A DNA stretch of 12,459 bases from Desulfurococcales archaeon ex4484_217_1. GTDB lineage: Archaea > Thermoproteota > Thermoprotei_A > EX4484-217-1. Made by a program: the position numbers and the translations under genes. Of this stretch, positions 7,280 through 12,459 are shown piece by piece. The DNA is taken from NCBI GenBank assembly GCA_002254745.1, contig NJED01000034.1:1-12459 (forward strand). The letters are read 5' to 3'. A model generated the notes under the pieces. That model worked only from the letters and a program-made list of their open reading frames with translations, did no database searches and had not been told where the DNA came from. How positions within the stretch are numbered: position 1 is the stretch's first letter; each line of letters starts with the position of its first letter.

Positions 7280-7287
7280 TTTATAAA
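7280..7287. promoter_or_regulatory. Symmetric TATA box between dys and the zinc-ribbon operon
   Basis: TTTATAAA is self-complementary and sits about 47 bases from the dys GTG on one side and about 41 bases from the zinc-ribbon ATG (7328) on the other. Start sites about 25 bases away would leave roughly 20-25 base leaders in both directions. It may serve as the TATA box for both divergent transcripts; orientation would then depend on the flanking BRE. This is inferred from spacing only. Confidence 0.45.
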
Positions 7288-7327
7288 CTCTCTACCTACG
7301 GTATTATAGAGTTGAGGTGTAACGTAA

Positions 7328-7462
7328 ATGATTAGAATTAGATGTCAATGTAGGGACTGTGCTAAAAGAGGTAAGGGAGGATATTTTACAGTAAAGGATA
7401 TTGAAGAGAGAGAAGTTAAATGTCCATATTGTGGTTCTTCCAACGTTAAAGTTCTAGGTTGA
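7328..7462 (+). CDS. Small zinc-ribbon protein, 44 residues
   Basis: A short gene encoding 44 residues with cysteines at 6, 8, 11, 32 and 35 (C-x-C-x2-C followed 20 residues later by CPYCG). The last four fit a treble-clef or rubredoxin-type zinc ribbon. The ATG at 7328 has a strong ribosome binding site, GAGGTG at 7314-7319, eight bases upstream, and a TATA box about 41 bases upstream, so it is very likely expressed. The stop is four bases before the start of the class II aldolase gene, making it the first gene of a three-gene operon. Its function is unknown. Small zinc ribbons of this type in archaea may bind RNA or act as protein adaptors, but nothing in the sequence settles this. Confidence 0.8.
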   Translation: MIRIRCQCRDCAKRGKGGYFTVKDIEEREVKCPYCGSSNVKVLG

Positions 7463-7466
7463 AAAT

Positions 7467-8072
7467 ATGGAAACCATAGGCTCTGTGAAGGAGAAGATAG
7501 TTTGGGCATCGAAAGTACTTTTCGATAGAGGATTAATTGAAGTATATGATGGAAACATAAGTTACAGGTTTGCAGAAAATTACTTTATCATCACACCTAG
7601 TCATGTACCTAAGAATAATTTGAAAGCAGATGATTTAGTTATTGTTTACTTCAATGACAGATGGAGTAATGTAAAGGGACTAAGGCCTTCTGTAGAATAT
7701 AGAATGCATAAGTTAATATATTTAAGGTTTGACGCAGTTAAGGCTATTGTGCATGCTCATAACCCATTTACTATAGCCTTAACAGACATCTTAGCAAACA
7801 TAGATGAGGCCTTATTAGAGGCTACTACAGAAACCGAATACTACATTCCTGACGGAATATCTGTTATTCCAAGACTACCTCCAGGGAGCATAGAGTTAGC
7901 TGAAGCCGTTGCTAATGGTTTAAAAGGACCTAACTCATTAGCTATTCTTAGAGGACATGGTGTTGTTGGTGTTGGAGAAACCCTCGAGGATGCTTTACAT
8001 AGAGTTCTTGTTGCAGAAAGAAATGCAAAAATGCTACTCATTAAATCTATTGCAGAGAAGTTCTTAGCGTAA
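7467..8072 (+). CDS. Class II (zinc) aldolase, L-fuculose-phosphate aldolase-like
   Basis: A 201-residue class II aldolase/adducin-family enzyme, full length for FucA-type proteins. Motifs: DGNISYR (28-34), IITPS (41-45), catalytic Glu77 in PSVEYRMH, zinc ligands His96 and His98 in VHAHNP and His164 in LRGHGVV. In this family zinc stabilises the enediolate of dihydroxyacetone phosphate while an aldehyde is released or added. The substrate cannot be fixed: fuculose-1-phosphate, 5-deoxyribulose-1-phosphate or methylthioribulose-1-phosphate (MtnB-like dehydration) are all handled by members of the fold. The neighbouring HAD phosphatase, 14 bases downstream, suggests a sugar-phosphate salvage or lactaldehyde-forming route. 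The ATG at 7467 follows the zinc-ribbon stop by four bases. Confidence 0.85.
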   Translation: METIGSVKEKIVWASKVLFDRGLIEVYDGNISYRFAENYFIITPSHVPKNNLKADDLVIVYFNDRWSNVKGLRPSVEYRMHKLIYLRFDAVKAIVHAHNPFTIALTDILANIDEALLEATTETEYYIPDGISVIPRLPPGSIELAEAVANGLKGPNSLAILRGHGVVGVGETLEDALHRVLVAERNAKMLLIKSIAEKFLA

Positions 8073-8086
8073 ATGGAGTATGTATT

Positions 8087-8734
8087 ATGTATAGGGTAAT
8101 AGTTTTCGATATGGATGGGGTTTTAGTTAAGGAAAGTAGTAGTTGGCAAATTTTACATTCTCATTTTAATGTCAATGCTATGGCTAACTTCAAAGCGTAT
8201 CTTGAAGGAAGAATAACGTATAGGGAGTTTATGTTTCTAGATACCCTACTTTGGATGAGGAGGGGAAAAGTATCAGAACGTGAAATAACTAATGTTTTAC
8301 TTAGAGCTACAGTTAATAAGTATGCAAAAGAGGCAATAGCTGAGCTTAAAAACCTTGGATTAAAAACAGCAATAATAACTTCTGGCATTAGTATATTGGC
8401 GAAGTTCATAGCTGAAATACTTGGCATAGACTATTATCTAGCAAATGAGCTGGTTTTCGATAAGAAAGGTTATCTAATTCCTGGAGGAATAGTTAAGGTA
8501 CCTTTACTAGATAAGGAAAAAATATTATCAATATGGGTTAAAAATAGAGGGTTAAAGATGAGCGAAGTAATATATGTTGGCGATAGCGTATTCGACATAC
8601 CTGTTTTCAAAAAAGTAGGATTCTCAATAGCATGGACATGTAATCCAAGCCTAGGTAAAAATGCGACTGTATGTTTATGTTGTGATGAATTAAAATGTTT
8701 AGTTGACTGTGTTAGAAAACATTTTAGCCTTTAA
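8087..8734 (+). CDS. HAD-superfamily phosphatase, phosphoserine phosphatase-like (subfamily IB)
   Basis: All HAD motifs are present in 215 residues: FDMDGVL (7-13, nucleophile Asp8 and acid/base Asp10), Ser99 in ITSGIS, a lysine in DKEK (142-145), and GDSVFD (165-170) with the Mg-binding Asp166 and Asp170. The helical cap lies between motifs I and II (about residues 15-75), as in phosphoserine phosphatases. It probably removes phosphate from a small metabolite. True SerB, an MtnX-like phosphatase of methionine salvage, or a sugar-phosphate phosphatase are all possible. The C-terminus is rich in cysteine (Cys196, Cys198, Cys199, Cys204, Cys208), which is unusual for the family. GGAG at 8075-8078 supports the ATG at 8087. 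It is last in the operon, and its stop overlaps the end of the convergent rtcB by 11 bases. Confidence 0.85.
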   Translation: MYRVIVFDMDGVLVKESSSWQILHSHFNVNAMANFKAYLEGRITYREFMFLDTLLWMRRGKVSEREITNVLLRATVNKYAKEAIAELKNLGLKTAIITSGISILAKFIAEILGIDYYLANELVFDKKGYLIPGGIVKVPLLDKEKILSIWVKNRGLKMSEVIYVGDSVFDIPVFKKVGFSIAWTCNPSLGKNATVCLCCDELKCLVDCVRKHFSL

Positions 8735-9062
8735 CAACACCTAATGGTCTCAACTTCAACAGCACTCTTGAAAGACCTGCTTCATGAACCACCTTTACAA
8801 CAGCATCAGAGGGTTTATAAGCTCCTGGAGCTTCCTCGCAAACTACTCTCTTAGATGCTGCCCTAATTTCGATACCCATTTTCCTAAGAGCATTAATTAC
8901 TTCGCTTGCCCTATACTTTCTAACAGCGGCCGCTCTTGAGAGTAAACGTCCGCTTCCATGACATGTAGAGTAAAATGCCTCTTTACCCGTTTTTACACCT
9001 AGAAGAACATAGCTTGCAGTCCCCATAGAACCAGGTATTAGAACTACCTGACCTATTTCGAC
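8724..9062 (-). pseudogene. rtcB: C-terminal segment of RtcB, out of frame with the N-terminal part
   Basis: This 112-residue segment is the RtcB C-terminus: VEIGQVVLIPGSMGTASY at the start, then STCHGSGRLLSRAAA with the histidine that is guanylylated during ligation (His404 in the Pyrococcus enzyme), RAASKRVVCEEAPGAYK, and the terminal LRPLGVVKG. It is shifted by +1 relative to the upstream frame. It has no true start of its own: the ATG at 9026 is the internal Met of GSMGTASY. The junction with the upstream part lies at about 9060-9066. The two frames together lack about 48 residues found in all RtcB proteins at this point. The intact end and correct order show it is the displaced tail of the same gene. 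Confidence 0.88.
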
Positions 9063-11424
9063 CTAACTTATCAATGTCTTGGTGAAGCACCTGCTTAAAC
9101 GACTCCCTAACCCAATAGGTTATTAGTGTTCTATTTGTGAAAGCATAGTTAACCGCAGCGCTCATAGCTGCAAAGTAGTCTTGAGCTTCTCTAGTATTCC
9201 AAGGTACTGAGACAAGTTCTCGATCAGGTACTCTTATACCATATTTTCTCATAGCTCTCTCCATTATACGTAAATAATCTGATGCTACTTGGTGACCTAA
9301 GCCTCTAGAGCCAGTATGGATCATGACCACTATCTGGCCTACGTCTTCAATACCTATCCTCTTAGCTGCTTTCCTATCGTAAATTTCCTCTACCGTTTGT
9401 ATCTCTAGGAAGTGGTTTCCACTACCTAAACTACCTAGCTGGGGAGCTCCACGCTGTTTCGCTCTTAAAGATACTTTATCAGGGTCCGCACTTACCATGT
9501 GACCTTTCTCTTCGATGTGTTCTTTATCTTCCGACCAAGCATATCCTCTATCAATAGCCCAATCTACTCCTTCAAGTAGAACCTTATCCAACTCGCTTAT
9601 AGATATTCTAATAAGACCTCCTCTGCCAACACCTGAAGGAACATTTCTCGCTAAGGTATCCAGTAGAGTTTTCATTTTTGGCTTTAAATCATCTAGCATA
9701 AGGTTTGTTCTTAGAAGTCTAACACCACAATTTGAAACAACAAAAGAGTCAGCTATGAAATTATGGTTTTCATTTGAAACAGTAATGTCGTAAACTAGCC
9801 CATTATAGCGTTTTGCCTTTATCTCTTCAACTTCATCGTATACTATGTCTCCTTCAACTTTAGACTTAACGTATTCCTCAAACCTTATTAAGCCCTTAGG
9901 TATTCTGGTATTCTTTACCTCGGAATACACACTTCTTTCGATAAACCTTTGGTTAACTTTCCCACGGTATTTCGATACGATTACAGTTAGTGGTATGCCT
10001 TGAAGATATTCTTCCTTCAATATCCTTCTTAAAATCTTTCTTTCCTCGATAATTTTCTGCTTTAATTTTAAGTAAACTATGGCGGCATTAGCTAATCTTC
10101 TCCTTAAACTATTATATTCGTAGCCTATTTTTGAATATAGTTTAATAAGGTTTTCAGAATCGGATCTCACAAGCAATCTTAAACAAACCTTGTCCTCATT
10201 TTCATATGCCTTCCTTATTACTGCTTTTATTCCGAATTTCTCTAGAAGCTTCTTAATACCTTCTAAGAATTCCCAAGCATTTTTCTCAAGCTTTTTAATC
10301 TTCACAATTTTTAACTCTGGCATGTAGAAGTTATAGCCGTTAATTGTCTTAGGTTTTGAAAGTTCTGCTCCGAAGTAGCCTGCTAAAAATAGCCTAGTCA
10401 TCCACAGGGGTAATTTAAATATAAACCATGGTACACGGTATTTAGCTTGGGTTTTATTGCCTTCAGGACATCCTAAAATCGCTAGGAGTTTTACTAGACT
10501 TTTTGCAGAAACTTTTAGTGCATATTCCTGGTGCTCAAACACATATCCTTTGAGCTTGCATGTTTTCTTGCGGGAATAAATTTTAGCCTTATAGCCTAGT
10601 TTCTCCAGGTCTTTCCCTATTTCCTCTAAATCCTCTTTGCTACCATATACTTCTAGTTGCTTACCATTAATTGTTCCATCGCCTAAAACATAACCAAGTA
10701 TTTTAAGTATGTAAGGTAATTTCGCATTTCTACTAGTTAGAGGTAAAAGACCACGTTTTTTAAGTTCCTTCTTTAAGGTATATGGTAACTTTTCACCGCG
10801 TATTATGGTGAACTCTTTAGGTTTCTCATAGTCTACCCCTTCAAACGGGTATATAGCAACTTCCATGCCCTCTTCTAATTCGTCAACTCTTACCATTCCT
10901 TTCTCCCTGGTAAGTATTGGATGGTCGCTAGTAGCTTTCAGCGTAAAACCAGATTTCGTCTTAACCTCGTATATCGTATTTTCGTATCTCGACGTAAATA
11001 AGACCACTTCGCCTTCTTCTTTTACCTTATTTTTCTTGCTTATGGACACTACTCTATCGTCTATAGATAGTTCCTCAATATTCACTCTACATCCTAAAGA
11101 AGTTAGCACTTTCGTTCCTGGAGGAAGGCAGTTAATGTCGTAGCCTACGCCTCCAGGGCTAATGACACCCTTTTCTTCAGGGTCAAATGCTGCTACGCCG
11201 CCTATGGGGAAACCGTATCCTTCATGGCCATCGGGCATTACGAAGCTATATCTCACTATTCCTGGTAGACACGCTACGTTTGCTGCTTGAATTAGTGTTC
11301 TATCTGTTCTCATTTTCTGAAGCAATAATTCGTCAGCGTATATTCTGGCTGGAACATTCATTCCAGGCCTTGACCCTTTAGGTATCTCATATATTAGCTC
11401 ACTTACTTTCTTTAAAGTAACCAT
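8983..11424 (-). CDS. rtcB: RNA-splicing ligase RtcB, N-terminal part with intein; broken by a deletion
   Basis: RtcB joins tRNA exon halves using GTP and Mn2+, linking a 2',3'-cyclic phosphate to a 5'-OH. The true start is most likely ATG at 11424, with GGTGA just upstream; this gives the typical archaeal N-terminus MVTLKKVSELIYEIPKG. The N-extein ends VGYDIN; after an intein of about 467 residues the C-extein resumes at CGVRL, the Mn-binding Cys. SLGSGNHFLE and MIHTGSRGLGHQ carry the next two metal histidines. After VLHQDIDKLG the frame runs into an unrelated 25-residue tail ending at 8983. The expected segment with the D-V-A-H-N histidine (His329 in Pyrococcus) and H-R-K-G-A-T-R-A is gone. 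As read here the gene cannot make an active ligase. Confidence 0.9.
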   Translation of the reverse strand: MVTLKKVSELIYEIPKGSRPGMNVPARIYADELLLQKMRTDRTLIQAANVACLPGIVRYSFVMPDGHEGYGFPIGGVAAFDPEEKGVISPGGVGYDINCLPPGTKVLTSLGCRVNIEELSIDDRVVSISKKNKVKEEGEVVLFTSRYENTIYEVKTKSGFTLKATSDHPILTREKGMVRVDELEEGMEVAIYPFEGVDYEKPKEFTIIRGEKLPYTLKKELKKRGLLPLTSRNAKLPYILKILGYVLGDGTINGKQLEVYGSKEDLEEIGKDLEKLGYKAKIYSRKKTCKLKGYVFEHQEYALKVSAKSLVKLLAILGCPEGNKTQAKYRVPWFIFKLPLWMTRLFLAGYFGAELSKPKTINGYNFYMPELKIVKIKKLEKNAWEFLEGIKKLLEKFGIKAVIRKAYENEDKVCLRLLVRSDSENLIKLYSKIGYEYNSLRRRLANAAIVYLKLKQKIIEERKILRRILKEEYLQGIPLTVIVSKYRGKVNQRFIERSVYSEVKNTRIPKGLIRFEEYVKSKVEGDIVYDEVEEIKAKRYNGLVYDITVSNENHNFIADSFVVSNCGVRLLRTNLMLDDLKPKMKTLLDTLARNVPSGVGRGGLIRISISELDKVLLEGVDWAIDRGYAWSEDKEHIEEKGHMVSADPDKVSLRAKQRGAPQLGSLGSGNHFLEIQTVEEIYDRKAAKRIGIEDVGQIVVMIHTGSRGLGHQVASDYLRIMERAMRKYGIRVPDRELVSVPWNTREAQDYFAAMSAAVNYAFTNRTLITYWVRESFKQVLHQDIDKLGRNRSGSSNTWFYGDCKLCSSRCKNG
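9730..11130 (-). mobile_element. RtcB intein with LAGLIDADG homing endonuclease domain
   Basis: About 467 residues are inserted between GYDIN and CGVRL, the known RtcB intein site. Splicing signatures: first residue Cys in CLPPGTKVLTSLG, block B in KATSDHPIL with the T-x-x-H pattern, and the C-terminal blocks YNGLVYDITVSNENHNF and FVVSN followed by extein Cys. The endonuclease part has two LAGLIDADG motifs, LGYVLGDGTI and FLAGYFGAELSKP, with acidic residues Asp and Glu at the metal positions, so cleavage activity is plausible. The penultimate residue is Ser, not the usual His, which may slow branch resolution; other inteins with variant penultimate residues still splice. The frame is open throughout, so the intein itself is not decayed. 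Such elements spread by cutting inteinless alleles. Confidence 0.93.
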
Positions 11425-11456
11425 ACAATCACCTTGCAAACCTTAACTATTTCTTG

Positions 11457-11470
11457 TGTTATTAATAAAA
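11457..11470 (-). promoter_or_regulatory. Probable TATA region for rtcB
   Basis: Read on the minus strand, an AATTTTTATTAA-like stretch lies about 35-45 bases upstream of the rtcB ATG at 11424, giving a predicted short leader. Between it and the archaemetzincin promoter lies a small palindrome, CTCTTCTAAAAGAG with four central bases unpaired (11485-11498), which could be an operator but is too short to be sure. Confidence 0.4.
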
Positions 11471-11502
11471 ATTATTCTCCATATCTCTTCTAAAAGAGGT
11501 AA

Positions 11503-11517
11503 GCTATAAATTTTTAA
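11503..11517 (+). promoter_or_regulatory. Probable TATA box for archaemetzincin
   Basis: The stretch TATAAATTTTTAAA is centred about 38 bases upstream of the TTG start at 11548. Initiation about 25 bases downstream would give a leader of 10-15 bases. Confidence 0.45.
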
Positions 11518-11547
11518 AGTTAAACACTTAACATTAGTGGCTCAGCA

Positions 11548-12126
11548 TTGAACACTGCATTCACGCTTCTTATTCAACCGAGCGGCTTTGTAGAGTTCAC
11601 TATTTTAAAACGGCTTGTGGAAGTACTTGGCGAGAAGTTTGTCAGCAAAATTGACGTTTCAACAGAGAACCTTACTCCACCACTAATACACTATAATTGG
11701 TTAAGAGAACAATATCATGCAGGTAAAGTGTTGGATTGGATTTATGAAAAAATTAGATACTTAGGATACGATAGGGTTTTAGCAGTGTGTGGTTTTGACG
11801 CGTATGTTGAGCCATTGAATTTCGTATTTGGCTTAGCGGATCCGTTTAAAGGTATAGCTGCGGTTTTCCTGCCGAGGCTAAGGCCGGAATTTTACGGGTT
11901 CAAACCAAATGTTGATAAGTACTTTGAAAGATTGGTTAAGGAATGCATGCATGAACTAGGTCATACTTTCGGCTTAGAACATTGTAGTAATAGAAAGTGC
12001 GTTATGAGCTTCAGTAACTCAGTAATCGATGTTGATCATAAGCTTGCAGCATTTTGCCCTAACTGTAGTTCAAAACTTAAAGGTGTAGGTATTCAGTTAG
12101 GGTCTTCAGCTATACTTCTTCAATAA
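11548..12126 (+). CDS. amzA: Archaemetzincin, zinc metalloprotease
   Basis: A 192-residue protein with the complete archaemetzincin signature: HELGHTFGLEHC (135-146), in which His135, His139 and His145 bind the catalytic zinc and Glu136 is the general base. Next come Cys151 in KCVMSFS with the metzincin Met153, and CPNC (170-173). Cys146, Cys151, Cys170 and Cys173 form the second, structural zinc site typical of this family. There is no signal peptide, so it should act in the cytoplasm; family members are aminopeptidases or proteases of poorly known substrate. The start is TTG at 11548, about 40 bases from a TATA box, with only a weak GTGG ribosome binding site. The length is normal and the gene looks intact. 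Its end overlaps the zinc-ribbon remnant on the other strand by 17 bases. Confidence 0.93.
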   Translation: MNTAFTLLIQPSGFVEFTILKRLVEVLGEKFVSKIDVSTENLTPPLIHYNWLREQYHAGKVLDWIYEKIRYLGYDRVLAVCGFDAYVEPLNFVFGLADPFKGIAAVFLPRLRPEFYGFKPNVDKYFERLVKECMHELGHTFGLEHCSNRKCVMSFSNSVIDVDHKLAAFCPNCSSKLKGVGIQLGSSAILLQ

Positions 12127-12310
12127 TAAATTTGGGAGAGTCTATTCTCTGAGATCTACATTTAGGACACTTACTTGGTTTCCTAGGTTTATCTAGATTC
12201 TTGAAAATGTAACCGCAATTTCTACATTTAGGAGGTAGCATGTACAGTACTAGTTTGCCTTGACTTTCTCTTCTGATGGTTTTTGCAATATGCTTTAAGT
12301 GCTCGTAGCA
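12110..12310 (-). pseudogene. HTH/zinc-ribbon regulator (COG3357-like), N-terminal half missing
   Basis: The minus strand from 12310 to the TAG at 12110 encodes YEHLKHIAKTIRRESQ... then MLPPKCRNCGYIF...KPSKCPKC and ends SPKFIIEEV. This matches the second half of a family of archaeal predicted regulators made of an N-terminal helix-turn-helix joined to a C-terminal zinc ribbon (C-x2-C...C-x2-C, here at residues 6, 9, 25 and 28 counting from the ATG at 12241). Homologous sequence begins immediately after an in-frame TAA (12311-12313). No HTH is seen upstream in any frame, where a GC-rich RNA promoter lies instead. If translated, the ATG at 12241 would give a free-standing 43-residue zinc ribbon, but there is no ribosome binding site. 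I favour a 5'-truncated remnant. Confidence 0.65.
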
Positions 12311-12336
12311 TTACTGTAAAATCGTAGGGCAGAAAC

Positions 12337-12344
12337 TTTTATTA
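12337..12344 (+). promoter_or_regulatory. TATA-like box upstream of the GC-rich RNA
   Basis: TTTTATTA sits in AT-rich DNA about 25 bases before the GC-rich stretch begins, which is the normal archaeal distance to a start site (predicted near 12366). A direct repeat GTTTAGT (12350-12356 and 12360-12366, period 10) lies between box and start. Confidence 0.4.
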
Positions 12345-12365
12345 GGTTTGTTTAGTTCAGTTTAG

Positions 12366-12459
12366 TACGTGTTGGAGCCCTACGGGGTGATGGGAGCCAC
12401 GCTCCAAGCCCCGCAGGGTTCAAGCTTCTAGATGTGAGGCTCGTTCCGTTAGCCTCGAC
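12366..12459 (+). ncRNA. GC-rich, strongly folding RNA of unknown family (partial, cut by window edge)
   Basis: After an AT-rich promoter-like stretch the composition jumps to GC-rich, as structural RNA genes do in AT-rich thermophiles. A long hairpin forms: GAGCCCTACGGGG (12375-12387) pairs with CCCCGCAGGGTTC (12409-12421), 12 of 13 pairs including one G-U, with one A/C mismatch. It is capped by GGAGC (12393-12397) pairing with GCTCC (12401-12405) around a CAC loop, with an asymmetric internal loop between. A second hairpin pairs GAGGCT (12436-12441) with AGCCTC (12451-12456). No reading frame explains the pairing. I do not recognise tRNA, 5S, SRP or RNase P signatures in the visible part. 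The strand is chosen from the upstream TATA-like box; the minus strand would fold similarly. Confidence 0.5.

Noticed and set aside
8161..8427. Open frame on the minus strand inside the HAD phosphatase gene
   Set aside because: It is a shadow of a gene with all HAD motifs; no independent evidence.
9515..11381. Several + strand open frames of 64-92 codons opposite rtcB and its intein
   Set aside because: They are complementary shadows of the well-supported rtcB and intein coding sequence.
12386..12393. GUGAUGG resembling box C of a C/D guide RNA
   Set aside because: No box D (CUGA) is present nearby and the bases sit in an internal loop of a long hairpin, so the C/D architecture is not supported.
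12413..12430. GGGTTCAAG resembling a tRNA T-loop
   Set aside because: There is no T-stem partner, no acceptor stem and no anticodon arm; the bases pair better in the long hairpin.

Overview
The window looks like AT-rich chromosomal DNA from a thermophilic archaeon, most likely of the Thermoproteota/TACK lineage. The archaeal markers are DNA topoisomerase VI subunits A and B, deoxyhypusine synthase, archaemetzincin, the tRNA ligase RtcB with an intein, small zinc-ribbon proteins, GGTG-type ribosome binding sites and TATA-box promoters. The lineage below 'Archaea' is inference. I see no IS element, CRISPR array, tRNA or rRNA.

Layout. On the + strand, 1-2146 reads as one transcription unit: the 3' end of moaA, moaC (molybdopterin), a polytopic membrane protein, and nadE (NAD synthesis). 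deoC (2155-2781, -) converges on nadE and shares a palindrome-rich 130-base promoter region with a divergent ECF-transporter S component (2911-3471, +). Next come three minus-strand genes: top6A and top6B (4 bp overlap, co-transcribed) and deoxyhypusine synthase. From a symmetric TATA box, a + strand operon leads the other way: a 44-residue zinc ribbon, a class II aldolase and a HAD phosphatase (7328-8734). rtcB, carrying an intein of about 467 residues, runs on the minus strand (8724-11424). Divergent to it is archaemetzincin (11548-12126, +). The last 350 bases hold a minus-strand zinc-ribbon gene remnant and the start of a GC-rich, strongly folding transcript cut off by the window edge.

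The most striking aspect is how many otherwise recognisable genes are incomplete. top6A has a -1 frame break with its conserved C-terminus intact in the next frame. rtcB has lost about 48 residues of its catalytic domain at a frame-breaking junction. MoaC and DeoC each lack their C-terminal segments. The membrane protein has its first helix encoded upstream of any normal start codon. The HTH/zinc-ribbon protein at the right end has lost its HTH half. Top6A and RtcB are normally essential, so consensus errors or micro-deletions in the assembly must be weighed against real decay or recoding. The best regulatory observation is a cluster of three interlocking perfect palindromes between deoC and the ECF S component.
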